64,000 bases of DNA. Origin: Mycolicibacterium parafortuitum (GTDB lineage: Bacteria; Actinomycetota; Actinomycetes; Mycobacteriales; Mycobacteriaceae). This document shows positions 16,979 through 28,446 of the stretch, piece by piece. Both the position numbers and the translations under genes were made by a program. The stretch lies in contig NZ_AP022598.1 of NCBI RefSeq assembly GCF_010725485.1, forward strand, positions 5,084,001 through 5,148,000, given 5' to 3'. The notes beneath the pieces are model-generated. The model saw nothing but the letters and a program-made list of their open reading frames with translations. It was not told the DNA's origin and ran no database searches. Each line of letters opens with the position of its first letter. Position 1 is the stretch's first letter.

Positions 16979-19533
16979 AAATCCGGCTCGTCGTCGTCGG
17001 CATCGGCGCCGTTCGCGTCGCTGCCGCCGCGGATCAGCGCCAACGTGCCGGCCAGCTCGTCGGGTTTGACGAGGACCTCGCGCGCCTTGGACCCCTCCGA
17101 CGGGCCCACGATGCCGCGGGTCTCCATCAGGTCCATCAGGCGGCCGGCCTTGGCGAAGCCGACGCGCAGCTTGCGCTGCAGCATCGACGTCGAGCCGAAC
17201 TGCGACGACACCACGAGTTCGACGGCCTGCAGCAGGACGTCCATATCGTCGCCGATGTCGGGGTCGACGTCCTTGCGCTCGCCGGCCTTGACAGCGGTGA
17301 CGCCCTCGACGAACTCGGGTTCGGCCTGTTCCTTGGTGGCCGTGACGACCGCGTGGATCTCCTCGTCGGTGATGAACGCACCCTGCAGACGCAGCGGCTT
17401 GTTCGCGCCCATCGGCAGGAACAGCCCGTCGCCCATGCCGATCAGCTTTTCGGCGCCCGGCTGGTCGAGGATGACGCGGCTGTCGGTCAGCGACGACGTC
17501 GCGAACGCCAGCCGCGACGGCACGTTGGTCTTGATCAGACCGGTGACGACGTCGACCGACGGCCGCTGCGTGGCCAGGACGAGGTGGATGCCCGCCGCCC
17601 GCGCCTTCTGGGTGATGCGCACGATCGCCTCTTCGACGTCACGCGGGGCGGTCATCATCAGGTCGGCGAGCTCGTCGACGATGGCCAGGATGTACGGATA
17701 CGGCTTGTACACGCGGTTGCTGCCCAGCGGCGCGGTGATCTCGCCGTTGCGCACCTTCTCGTTGAACACGTCGATGTGGCGCACCCGGGACGCCTGCATG
17801 TCCTGGTAGCGCTGTTCCATCTCCTCGACCAGCCAGGACAGCGCGGCGGCGGCCTTCTTCGGCTCGGTGATGATCGGCGTGATCAGGTGCGGGATGCCTT
17901 CGTACGGCGTCAGCTCCACCATCTTCGGGTCGATCAGGATCATCCTGACCTCGTCGGGGGTGGCGCGCGCGAGCAGCGAGACCAGCATCGAGTTGACGAA
18001 GCTGGACTTACCCGAGCCGGTGGAGCCGGCCACCAGCAGGTGCGGCATCTTGGCCAGGTTGGCCGAGATCATCTCGCCCTCGATGTCCTTGCCGAGGCCG
18101 ATCACCAGCGGATGGTGGTCCGACCGGGTCACGGGGTCGGTCAGCACGTCGGCCAGGCGCACCATCTCGCGGTCGGTGTTGGGCACCTCGATGCCCACCG
18201 CGGACTTGCCCGGGATCGGGGCGAGCATGCGCACGCTCTCGGTGGCCACGGCGTAGGCGATGTTGCGGTGCAGCGCGGTGATCTTCTCGACCTTCACGCC
18301 GGGGCCGAGTTCGACCTCGTAGCGGGTGACTGTCGGACCGCGGGTGCAGCCGGTGACGGCGGCGTCGACCTTGAACTGCTGCAACACCGAGGTGATCGCA
18401 TCGGTCATCGCCTGGTTGGCCGCGGTCAGGCGCTTCGGCGGGTCGCCGGCGACCAACAGGTCCAGCGACGGCAGCACGTAGGACCCCTCGACCACACGGT
18501 CGACGACGAGCTTGGCCGCCTCCTCCTTGCGAGGCTTCTTGCGCGGCTTGGCGACCGGGGCCGGGACGGGTGCCTCTTCGGCGTCCTCCTCGTCGAGGGG
18601 GTAGTTGTCCATCGGCGTGCCGACGGGGCCCGCGAAGCGGGTGAGCGGAACGGTCGGCTGGGCGGCCGACGGCCATGCCTCGGCCGCGTCATTCGCGTCA
18701 CCGACGGGCTCGTCGTAGTAGCCGTCGGAGAAGTCGTCAGCGTCGGCCGCGACCTGCTCGTCGTACTCGTCATCGTCGTATTCGTCGTCGTACTCGTCGT
18801 CGTAGTCCTGCCAGCGCGTGGCGAACATGTCGCGCACGGTCTCGGGCAACTCGCGGATCGTGGTGCCCGACATCAGCAGCAGGCCGAACAGCACGCCGAT
18901 GATCAGCAGCGGCGCCGCGATCCACACGGTGAGCCCGTCGGCAATCGGACCGCCGATCACGAATCCGAGGAATCCGCCGGCCTGCCGACGCGCCACCGGG
19001 TCCAGCGGCGCGCCGGACCACATGTGCCACAGCCCGAGGACGGGCAGCGCGATCATCGCGAAGCCGAGGATCAGCCGGGGCCGCGCCTCCGGGTGGGGCT
19101 CGCTGCGCATCAGCGTGACACCGATGACGGCGAGCACCACCGGTACGAGCACCACGGCGCCGCCGACCAGCATCCGAACCACGGTGTCGATCCATTCACC
19201 GACCGGGCGGGCGGCGTCGAACCAGGAGCTGGCGGCGATCACCACGGCCAGTCCGAGCAGCGCCAGCGCGACGCCGTCGCGGCGGTGCCCCGGCTCGAGA
19301 TCGCGGGCGCGGCCCACCGAGCGGGCGGTGCTGCCCGCACCCTTGGCCAGCATCAGCCAGCCGGCGCGCACTCCCCTGCCGACGGCGTTGCCCGCGGACG
19401 CGACCGGCGACGCGGTGCGCCGAGCCGGTTTGCGTCGCGGCGCGGCGGGGCGCGCCGACCTGCCCTTGCCCCGCGCGGGGGTTTTCGACCTGGTCTGACG
19501 TGCAGTAGAGCGGGCCGCGGTCTTACTCGCCAT
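16975..19533 (-). CDS. ftsK: DNA translocase FtsK
   Basis: FtsK pumps chromosome dimers and terminus DNA through the septum. The 852-residue protein has a basic N-terminus, about four membrane helices (around residues 89-235), an acidic low-complexity linker (EYDDEYDDDEYDEQ, about 260-275), and the motor: Walker A GSTGSGKS, Walker B ILAIVDELADLMM, and the C-terminal gamma winged helix (SMLQRKLRVGFAKAGRLMDLME). ATG 19533 (MASKTAARSTARQ) matches the start used for Rv2748c; the frame stays open 18 codons upstream. The stop overlaps the convergent methyltransferase stop. Confidence 0.96.
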   Translation of the reverse strand: MASKTAARSTARQTRSKTPARGKGRSARPAAPRRKPARRTASPVASAGNAVGRGVRAGWLMLAKGAGSTARSVGRARDLEPGHRRDGVALALLGLAVVIAASSWFDAARPVGEWIDTVVRMLVGGAVVLVPVVLAVIGVTLMRSEPHPEARPRLILGFAMIALPVLGLWHMWSGAPLDPVARRQAGGFLGFVIGGPIADGLTVWIAAPLLIIGVLFGLLLMSGTTIRELPETVRDMFATRWQDYDDEYDDEYDDDEYDEQVAADADDFSDGYYDEPVGDANDAAEAWPSAAQPTVPLTRFAGPVGTPMDNYPLDEEDAEEAPVPAPVAKPRKKPRKEEAAKLVVDRVVEGSYVLPSLDLLVAGDPPKRLTAANQAMTDAITSVLQQFKVDAAVTGCTRGPTVTRYEVELGPGVKVEKITALHRNIAYAVATESVRMLAPIPGKSAVGIEVPNTDREMVRLADVLTDPVTRSDHHPLVIGLGKDIEGEMISANLAKMPHLLVAGSTGSGKSSFVNSMLVSLLARATPDEVRMILIDPKMVELTPYEGIPHLITPIITEPKKAAAALSWLVEEMEQRYQDMQASRVRHIDVFNEKVRNGEITAPLGSNRVYKPYPYILAIVDELADLMMTAPRDVEEAIVRITQKARAAGIHLVLATQRPSVDVVTGLIKTNVPSRLAFATSSLTDSRVILDQPGAEKLIGMGDGLFLPMGANKPLRLQGAFITDEEIHAVVTATKEQAEPEFVEGVTAVKAGERKDVDPDIGDDMDVLLQAVELVVSSQFGSTSMLQRKLRVGFAKAGRLMDLMETRGIVGPSEGSKAREVLVKPDELAGTLALIRGGSDANGADADDDEPDF

Positions 19534-19649
19534 GCCGACCAGCCTAGTCGCATCAACCTCAGATGCACCATCTGCCACACTAGTCACAGATTGATCTCAA
19601 CGCCCTGACCAGCGACCTCCGCCGCCCTGACCAGGCGGGGCGACGCGGT

Positions 19650-19692
19650 GTGACGGGTGCCACGCCGCCGAAGTAAGGTGGACAGCTGTCCA
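19650..19692 (+). promoter_or_regulatory. Promoter with overlapping 14-bp palindrome before the ABM gene
   Basis: GTGACG (19650-19655) and TAAGGT (19674-19679) are 18 bases apart and resemble a SigA promoter. The last T begins a perfect palindrome, TGGACAGCTGTCCA (19679-19692), placed where transcription should start. Such a site would let a TetR- or similar repressor block the operon of the ABM, SDR and methyltransferase genes. The regulator was not found within this window. Confidence 0.55.
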
Positions 19693-19714
19693 GCCGAGCT
19701 CACGAGGAGTCCGA

Positions 19715-20029
19715 ATGCCGATCGTCGTCGTCGCCACCCTGACCGCCAAGCCCGAGTCCGTCGAGACGGTGCGAAACGCCTGTAAGCAGGCCATCGAGGC
19801 GGTCCACGACGAGCCGGGCTGCCAGCTGTATTCGCTGCACGAATCCGAGAACACCTTCGTGTTCGTCGAGCAGTGGGAGGACGCCGACGCGTTGCAGAAG
19901 CACAGCGCCGCCCCCGCGGTCTCGACCATGTTCGGCGCGATCGGTGACCACCTCGACGGCGCCCCCGACATCAAGGTGCTGCAGCCGGTCGTCGCCGGCG
20001 ATCCGGCCAAGGGCCAGCTGAGGGCCTGA
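19715..20029 (+). CDS. Antibiotic biosynthesis monooxygenase (ABM)-fold protein
   Basis: A 104-residue single-domain ABM protein, like M. tuberculosis Rv2749. It shows the usual dimeric alpha/beta barrel pattern: VVVVATLTAKPESVETVR, EPGCQLYSLHE and FVFVEQWEDADALQKHS. Members act as quinol monooxygenases or as partner/degrading enzymes; no residue here fixes the activity. It is the first gene of an operon with an SDR and a methyltransferase. A promoter of GTGACG-18 bp-TAAGGT type and a 14-bp perfect palindrome lie immediately upstream, and the ribosome binding site GAGGAG is at 19703-19708 (ACGAGGAGTC). Confidence 0.85.
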   Translation: MPIVVVATLTAKPESVETVRNACKQAIEAVHDEPGCQLYSLHESENTFVFVEQWEDADALQKHSAAPAVSTMFGAIGDHLDGAPDIKVLQPVVAGDPAKGQLRA

Positions 20030-20050
20030 CGAGCGCTCGCGCGAGGAAGC
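20028..20050 (+). repeat. Single copy of the Shine-Dalgarno-bearing repeat before the SDR gene
   Basis: GACGAGCGCTCGCGCGAGGAAGC lies between the ABM gene stop and the SDR start and is nearly the same as the copy before rbfA at 54231-54252 read on the minus strand. Its GAGGAAG end lies about 10-17 bases before ATG 20060. It appears to be a portable intergenic element carrying a ribosome binding site. Confidence 0.65.
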
Positions 20051-20059
20051 GAAGAAGAT

Positions 20060-20884
20060 ATGCAGATGGGTGAGCTCAGCGGGAAAGTCGCGTTCATCAC
20101 CGGCGCCGCACGCGGCCAGGGCCGCGCGCACGCCGTCAAGCTCGCCTCCGAGGGCGCCGACATCATCGCGCTCGACCTGTGCGCGCAGATCGACTCGGTG
20201 CCCTACCCGCTGGCCACCCCTGAGGACATGGCCGAAACGGTCAAGCTCGTCGAGGAGACCGGCGCGCGCATCGCGACGTATGAGGCCGACGTCCGCGACC
20301 GCGACGCGGTCAAGGCCGCCGTCCGTGACGGCACCGAGCGCTTCGGTAACCGGCTCGACATCGTCGTCGCCAACGCCGGCATCGCGCCGATGGCCGCGCC
20401 CGACGCGTGGCAGGACGTCATCGACGTGAACCTCACCGGCGTGTACAACACGATCGACGTCGCGATGAAGCCGATGGTGAAGTTCGGCAACGGCGGCGCG
20501 ATCGTGCTGACCAGTTCGGTCGCGGGGCTGGTCGGCATCGGCGCCCCGGTGGGCGGTTCGGTCGGCTACGCCGCGGCCAAGCACGGCATCGTCGGCATCA
20601 TGCGGGTGTACGCGAACGTCCTGGCCCAGTTCAACATCCGGGTCAACTCCGTGCACCCGGCCGGGGTGAACACCCCGATGATCGACAACGAGTTCACCCG
20701 GTCCTGGCTGGACGGGATGGCCCAGCTGAGCGAGGGCGGCCCCGATATGGGTAACGCGCTGCCGGTGCAGGCGCTCGAACCCGAGGACATCGCCAATGCG
20801 GTGTTCTGGCTGGTCTCCGACGCGGCGCGCTACGTCACGGGCGTCACGCTGCCGGTCGACGCCGGGTTCGTCAACAAACGATGA
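20060..20884 (+). CDS. Mycofactocin-coupled SDR family oxidoreductase
   Basis: A 274-residue short-chain dehydrogenase like Rv2750. The glycine-rich cofactor motif is [12 protein letters not shown], with DLCAQID after the second strand; this long insert and [12 protein letters not shown] segment are typical of the SDR subgroup that holds its nicotinamide tightly and passes electrons to mycofactocin. Catalytic residues: Ser in LTSSVAG, Tyr-x3-Lys in GYAAAKHG, and NAG at [12 protein letters not shown] 20060 or 20066 could be the start; a repeat-derived, purine-rich binding region precedes it. Substrate unknown. The end overlaps the methyltransferase start (ATGA). Confidence 0.88.
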   Translation: MQMGELSGKVAFITGAARGQGRAHAVKLASEGADIIALDLCAQIDSVPYPLATPEDMAETVKLVEETGARIATYEADVRDRDAVKAAVRDGTERFGNRLDIVVANAGIAPMAAPDAWQDVIDVNLTGVYNTIDVAMKPMVKFGNGGAIVLTSSVAGLVGIGAPVGGSVGYAAAKHGIVGIMRVYANVLAQFNIRVNSVHPAGVNTPMIDNEFTRSWLDGMAQLSEGGPDMGNALPVQALEPEDIANAVFWLVSDAARYVTGVTLPVDAGFVNKR

Positions 20885-21753
20885 CGGCTCGAGACGCCGC
20901 CGCCGACACGGCCTTCGGGCCGATGCTGCTGGCGGCGATCGAGCACAACGAACCGCCGCAGCGCCGCCTGGTCGACGACGATCTCGCAGAGTCGTTCCTA
21001 CCCAGGCGATTTCGTGCGGTCGTCGCACTGACCCGGGTCGGGGCGATCCGGTCGGCGGTCAGCGCGCTGTCGGACCGGTCCGGCCCCGGGTTGTGGGCCG
21101 GCATCGCATGCCGTAAGCGCTTCATCGACGAACGGCTCTCGGATCCGCTCACCGACATCGACGCGGTCGTGGTGCTCGGCGCGGGTCTGGACACCCGCGC
21201 CTACCGCATCGCCCGACACGGGGACATGCCGGTGTTCGAGGTCGACCGGCAGGTCAACATCGACCGCAAGGTGGCCGCCGTCGAGCGCGCGCTGGGTGCG
21301 ATCCCGCCGTCGGTGCGCCTGGTGGCCTTCGACTTCGAGAGCGATGCGCTGCTCCCGACGTTGGAGGCACACGGGTACCGCGCCGAGCACCGGACGTTCT
21401 TCATATGGGAAGGCGTCACCCAGTACCTGAGCGCCGACGCGGTGCGCGCCACATTGGGCCGGCTCAGCTCCGCCGCACCGGGAAGCAAGCTGGTGTTCAC
21501 CTACATCCGTCAGGATTTCGTCGACGGCACCGAGCTCTACGGCGCCGAGTCGGTGTACCGCCGGTTCCGCGGCCGCAACCCCGTGTGGAAATCCGGCCTG
21601 GTCCCCGAGGCCGTCGCAGAACTGCTCGCCGACCACGGCTGGCGGCTGGTCGAACAGGCCGGACCGAGCTATTACCGCGACACCTACATCCGCCCGACCG
21701 GCCGGTCCGTGGCCGCCTCCCCCATCGAATGGACCGTGCTGGCCGAGCGCTGA
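20881..21753 (+). CDS. Class I SAM-dependent methyltransferase (TIGR00027 family)
   Basis: A 290-residue member of the leucine carboxyl methyltransferase-like group that is expanded in mycobacteria (Rv2751 equivalent). Signature elements: [14 protein letters not shown] (SAM loop), [22 protein letters not shown] and [12 protein letters not shown]. The N-terminal [22 protein letters not shown] is also typical. ATG 20881 overlaps the SDR stop. Substrates of this family in mycobacteria are unknown. It closes the three-gene unit that starts at 19715. Confidence 0.88.
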   Translation: MTARDAAADTAFGPMLLAAIEHNEPPQRRLVDDDLAESFLPRRFRAVVALTRVGAIRSAVSALSDRSGPGLWAGIACRKRFIDERLSDPLTDIDAVVVLGAGLDTRAYRIARHGDMPVFEVDRQVNIDRKVAAVERALGAIPPSVRLVAFDFESDALLPTLEAHGYRAEHRTFFIWEGVTQYLSADAVRATLGRLSSAAPGSKLVFTYIRQDFVDGTELYGAESVYRRFRGRNPVWKSGLVPEAVAELLADHGWRLVEQAGPSYYRDTYIRPTGRSVAASPIEWTVLAER

Positions 21754-21892
21754 AATCCTCTCACCAGGAGCGATCCCGCGATCGGCGTAGAATCGCAGGC
21801 ATCGGACGACCGGCTGAGCCGAGGTTTCCGCTTTGACCGGTTTCGCCCGCGTGAGCAGTCGCAGCGCACACGACAGGGGGACGTAAGCCGCC

Positions 21893-22555
21893 ATGGCAGC
21901 CATCCTGGTCGCGGACGACGAGCCCCGCATTTCCTCGTTCGTGCGGAAAGGATTGTCCACCAACGGCTTCTCGGTCACTGTGGTCTCCGACGGGCCCTCG
22001 GCGTACGGATATGCGCGCACCGGTGATTTCGACCTGCTGGTGCTCGACATCGGACTCCCCGGAATGGACGGGTTCACGGTGCTGCGCCGCCTGCGCTCCG
22101 AGGGCAACCTGGTCCCGGTGGTGGCGTTGACGACGCGGGCGGGCGCGGCCGAGGCGGCCTCGAAGCTCGGCAGCGGTGACGGCCATCTGGCCAAACCGTT
22201 CCGGTTCGAGGAGTTGCTCGCCCGCGTGCGCCTGGCACTCGCATCGGGCCGGGCGACCGAGATGGCCACGCTGTCCTACGGCGGCCTGCGGTTGGACCGG
22301 CGCACCCGCCGGGCCCATGTCGGGGATTACGCGGTGGACCTGTCCGCGCGCGAGTTCGCGCTGGCCGAGACGTTCCTGCGGCACCCGGGGCAGGTGCTGA
22401 CGCGCGAGGAGTTGCTGCGCCAGGTGTGGGGCGACGACTACGAACCGGGATCCAATGTGGTGGACGTCTACGTCAGGTACCTGCGCCGCAAGCTCGGCGC
22501 GAGCCGGTTCGCGACGCTGCGCGGCATGGGGTACCGGCTGGAAGCCGGACGCTAG
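21893..22555 (+). CDS. OmpR-family response regulator (orphan)
   Basis: A 220-residue two-domain regulator. The receiver has acidic pair Asp8/Asp9, phosphoacceptor Asp52 in LVLDIGLPG, Thr80 in VALTTRAG and Lys101 in LAKPFRF. The C-terminal winged helix (about 125-218) shows LSAREFALAETFLRHPGQVLTREELL and VVDVYVRYLRRKLG. No histidine kinase is within the window near it, so its partner is elsewhere. A TAGAAT sequence at 21787-21792 may be the -10 element. The gene is followed by an AT-rich island of about 300 bp, and faces the RNase J gene. Confidence 0.92.
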   Translation: MAAILVADDEPRISSFVRKGLSTNGFSVTVVSDGPSAYGYARTGDFDLLVLDIGLPGMDGFTVLRRLRSEGNLVPVVALTTRAGAAEAASKLGSGDGHLAKPFRFEELLARVRLALASGRATEMATLSYGGLRLDRRTRRAHVGDYAVDLSAREFALAETFLRHPGQVLTREELLRQVWGDDYEPGSNVVDVYVRYLRRKLGASRFATLRGMGYRLEAGR

Positions 22556-22967
22556 CAAATTCTTCAAGATCAATTCGCAGGATTCATCCAGCAATATCCC
22601 GGGGAACCTGTGCCATTTACGGAAGCGATCTGTTGCGTATTTATCTGCAAGTGCAATCAAGTGTGCTGACTGTAGGCAATGTAGCCTTACTACCAGCAAG
22701 TTCAGAGAATTAAGCTCGTCTATAAATTCGCTGTATCAGCACAAGGCGAAAATTTACGCACATTCATATTTGGGCCCGGTTCATGAAATGTGCGGAAATA
22801 TTGCGATCATCATTGCGGCGTGCCTACTATTCACGGAGCAACGACAATGAGGTCCGCGTTGGTTCGGCCGCCGCGCCACGATTGACGAGGGGTAATCGTG
22901 ACAGCTCGACGGGTGGGGTCCCGCCGCAGCGCGGCGCGCCGAACACCAACGGAACGCGTCGGGTCTC
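22556..22967. other. Gene-free AT-rich intergenic island
   Basis: About 410 bases between the response regulator stop and the RNase J stop hold no convincing gene. By hand count bases 22561-22860 are about 46 % G+C, against roughly 68-70 % around. The composition changes sharply right after the response regulator stop and returns near 22850. No terminal repeats, transposase fragment or tRNA-like fold was recognised. It may be the remains of a foreign insertion, a site bound by a xenogeneic silencer such as Lsr2, or an unrecognised small RNA locus. Confidence 0.6.
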
Positions 22968-24644
22968 TCAGATCTCGATGACGGTCGGCACGATCATCGG
23001 TTGGCGACGATAGGTCTCGCCGACCCATTTGCCCACCGTGCGCCGCACCGCCTGCGCGATGCGGGTCGGGTCGGTGACGTTCTGCGAAGCCAGGTTCTCC
23101 AATTCCACCTCGACCTTGCGGGCGGCCGGTTCCAGCGCCTTGGGGTCCTCTGAGAAGCCCTTCGCGTACAGGTGTGCCGGGGCCGCGGCCTTTCCGGTGC
23201 CGCGCCGCACCACCACGGTGACCGCGACGAACCCGGACGACAGGATCAGCCGCTCCCCCAGCGTGGCATCCCCGACGTCACCGGTGACCAGCCCGTCGAC
23301 GAACATCTTGCCGACCGGGACCGCGCCGGCGATGCTGACCCGGCCGCCGACCAGGTCGACGCTGACGCCGTTCTCGGCGAGCACGATGTTCTCCTCGGGC
23401 ACACCGGTTCTGGCCGCCAGTGCCGCGTTGGCCCGCAGCATCCGCCAGGTCCCGTGCACGGGCATCACATTGCGTGGGCGTACCCCGTTGTAGAGAAAGA
23501 GAAGCTCGCCGGCGTATGCGTGGCCCGAAACATGAACACGCGCTTGCTGATTGGTCACGACACGGGCGCCGATCTTGGCCAGCGCGTCGATCACCCCGAA
23601 CACCGCCTCCTCGTTACCGGGGATCAACGACGACGACAGGATCACGAGATCTCCGGCCGTCAGCGTGATGCTGCGATGCTCGCCGCGCGACATCCGCGAC
23701 AGCGCGGCCATCGGCTCACCCTGGGTTCCGGTGGTGATCAGCACGACGCGGTCCGCGGGCATCATCTCGGCGGCCGCGATGTCGAGCACGTCCTCGTCGG
23801 CGACCTTCAGGTAGCCGAGCTCGCGGGCGATGCCCATGTTGCGCACCATCGACCGGCCGACGAACGCGACCCGCCGCCCCAGCGCGACCGCGGCGTCGAT
23901 GATGGACTGCACCCGGTCGACGTTCGACGCGAAACACGCGACGATGACGCGGCCCTCGGCCCCGCGGATCAACCGGTGCAGTGCGGGACCGACCTCGCTC
24001 TCCGACGGGCCGACACCGGGGATCTCCGAGTTCGTCGAATCGCACAGGAACAGGTCGACGCCGGCGTCGCCGAGCCGGGACATCCCGGGCAGATCGGTCG
24101 GTCGGCCGTCGGGTGGGAGCTGGTCGAGCTTGATGTCGCCGGTGTGCAGCACCGTGCCGGCGCCGGTGTGGATACCGATGGCCAGACAGCCCGGGATGGA
24201 GTGGTTCACGGCGAAGTACTGACATTCGAAGACACCGTGGGTGCTCTTGGTGCCTTCGGAGACCTCGACGAGCTTCGGGCTCAGCCGGTGCTCCCGGCAC
24301 TTCTCCGCCACCAGTGCCAGCGTGAACTTCGAGCCGACGATCGGGATGTCCGGCCGCTGCTTGAGCACGAACGGGATCGCGCCGATGTGGTCCTCGTGGG
24401 CATGGGTGACCACGATGGCCTCGACGTCGTCGAGTCGGCCCTCGACGTGACGCAGATCGGGCAGGATCAGGTCGACGCCGGGCTCGTCGTGCGTCGGGAA
24501 CAGCACGCCGCAGTCGACCACCAGCAGCCGACCCAGGTGCTCGAAAACGGTCATGTTGCGGCCGATTTCGCCGATGCCGCCGAGCGCGGTGACCCGCAGG
24601 CCGCCCGGGGCCAGCGGTCCCGGCGAAGTGTGTCCCGAATCCAC
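22968..24644 (-). CDS. rnj: Ribonuclease J
   Basis: A 558-residue metallo-beta-lactamase/beta-CASP ribonuclease with 5'-3' exonuclease and endonuclease activity in mRNA and rRNA processing (Rv2752c type). The zinc-binding motif is HAHEDH (His81, His83, Asp85, His86), with further ligands in FAVNHSIPG and HTGDIKLD; the beta-CASP part has TTGTQGEPMAALSRM and HVSGHAYAGE. GTG 24644 starts 10 bases after the dapA stop, so the two form an operon. The C-terminal domain (about 450-558) is complete. It faces the AT-rich island. Confidence 0.95.
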   Translation of the reverse strand: MDSGHTSPGPLAPGGLRVTALGGIGEIGRNMTVFEHLGRLLVVDCGVLFPTHDEPGVDLILPDLRHVEGRLDDVEAIVVTHAHEDHIGAIPFVLKQRPDIPIVGSKFTLALVAEKCREHRLSPKLVEVSEGTKSTHGVFECQYFAVNHSIPGCLAIGIHTGAGTVLHTGDIKLDQLPPDGRPTDLPGMSRLGDAGVDLFLCDSTNSEIPGVGPSESEVGPALHRLIRGAEGRVIVACFASNVDRVQSIIDAAVALGRRVAFVGRSMVRNMGIARELGYLKVADEDVLDIAAAEMMPADRVVLITTGTQGEPMAALSRMSRGEHRSITLTAGDLVILSSSLIPGNEEAVFGVIDALAKIGARVVTNQQARVHVSGHAYAGELLFLYNGVRPRNVMPVHGTWRMLRANAALAARTGVPEENIVLAENGVSVDLVGGRVSIAGAVPVGKMFVDGLVTGDVGDATLGERLILSSGFVAVTVVVRRGTGKAAAPAHLYAKGFSEDPKALEPAARKVEVELENLASQNVTDPTRIAQAVRRTVGKWVGETYRRQPMIVPTVIEI

Positions 24645-24654
24645 TAGTCGACCA

Positions 24655-26359
<1,705 letters not shown>

Positions 26360-26398
26360 CGGCTGAGCCTAGAGGGTGATCAGGCGATCGCGCGGAAC

Positions 26399-27499
26399 CT
26401 AGGCCTCGGCGAAGTCGGCTCCGTCGAGATCGCTGTGCACCACACGGTTGCCGCCCGCGCGCTTGGACACATACATCGCGGCGTCAGCGGCCTCGATGAG
26501 CCGGTCGATGTAGTCGTTTTCGATGCCGGACCCCCAGTCCATCCGCGCGCTGCACACGCCGATGCTCGCGGTGATGGCGAACGGGCTGTCGTCGATGCCC
26601 TGGCGGATCAGCTCCGCGGTCCTGCGCTGCAGCACGGGCAGGTCGACGTCAGCGATGACGAACTCCTCGCCGCCGAGCCGCCCGATCACCGCACTGACTC
26701 CGGTGTGCCGGCGCAGGACGTCGGCGACGTCGACCAGCGCGGCGTCACCGATCGCGTGGCCTCGGGTGTCGTTGAGACTCTTGAACTTGTCGAGGTCGAT
26801 GACCATCACGTTGATCGCGGCGTCGACCGCGTGGGTGTCGGCGAGCAGCTTGTTGACCGCGCTGTAGAACGACCGCCGGTTCGCCAGCCCGGTGAGCGGG
26901 TCGCGGTCGGCGGCGCGCAGGTCGGTGTGCAGCGAGTGCAACAGCGAGTGGATACCGAACGGCACGCCGGCGTTGAGCGCGATCACGTTGACCGCGGCGG
27001 CGGCCGTCAGCGCCACGTCGCCGGTGTCGGCGATCAGCCGTGCCGCCGTGATCGCCGCGCACGTGACGGCGACCAGGAAGTTGGCGGCGACGTGCCGGAC
27101 CGAGTGGAAGTACGCGAGGAATCCGCCGATCACCGCGAACAGCGTGCAGCCCATCAGCCCCGAGTACGGGTTCGACAGCGCAAGGCAGCCCGCCGCGATC
27201 CCTGCGCAGCACAGCACGTTGTACACCAGCGCCTGCCGTCGGCTGGGCCAGCGGAACAACCAGAACAGTGACGCACCCGCCCCGGCGGCCGCCGATGCGC
27301 TCACCGCCGCCCGGCCCAGGGTGGTGTCCGGACCCGACGGGCTGGCCATCATCATCAGCGGCAACATCGCGAGCAGCACCGTGAACACGAAGGTCGCCCA
27401 CCTCCAGGGGGCCTGGATACCACGCTCCCGAAGGTAGTTACTGAACCAATCGAATTGATCCGTCTGTCGCCACCATTGGCGATCCGACCCAGGCACCCC
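26399..27499 (-). CDS. Membrane-bound diguanylate cyclase (GGDEF)
   Basis: Makes cyclic di-GMP from GTP. The N-terminal half has about six membrane helices (WRWATFVFTVLLAMLPLMMM onward); the C-terminal GGDEF domain (from about residue 205) has RDPLTGLANRRSF, metal-binding IDLDKFKSLND and the intact active-site loop RLGGEEF. No RxxD inhibitory site is seen five residues before GGEEF and there is no EAL domain. GTG 27499 gives 366 residues beginning near DRQWWRQTDQFDWF, the usual opening of this mycobacterial group; TTG 27550, inside the dehalogenase gene, is an alternative. It follows the dehalogenase gene on the same strand. Confidence 0.88.
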   Translation of the reverse strand, partial: GVPGSDRQWWRQTDQFDWFSNYLRERGIQAPWRWATFVFTVLLAMLPLMMMASPSGPDTTLGRAAVSASAAAGAGASLFWLFRWPSRRQALVYNVLCCAGIAAGCLALSNPYSGLMGCTLFAVIGGFLAYFHSVRHVAANFLVAVTCAAITAARLIADTGDVALTAAAAVNVIALNAGVPFGIHSLLHSLHTDLRAADRDPLTGLANRRSFYSAVNKLLADTHAVDAAINVMVIDLDKFKSLNDTRGHAIGDAALVDVADVLRRHTGVSAVIGRLGGEEFVIADVDLPVLQRRTAELIRQGIDDSPFAITASIGVCSARMDWGSGIENDYIDRLIEAADAAMYVSKRAGGNRVVHSDLDGADFAEA

Positions 27500-27533
27500 G
27501 TCAGTTTGCCCGTTTTTGACTTCTACGTCATTT

Positions 27534-28442
<909 letters not shown>

Positions 28443-28446
28443 GGCT

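Noticed and set aside
18740..18810. Short repeated sequence around 18.75 kb as a tandem repeat locus
   Set aside because: It encodes the acidic EYDDEYDDDEYDE linker of FtsK, a coding repeat that is common in this linker and not an independent element.
22455..22850. A 131-codon frame running from the response regulator into the AT-rich island
   Set aside because: Its first part is an out-of-frame reading of the response regulator. The later part has cysteines and a hydrophobic end but no start, binding site or family match of its own.
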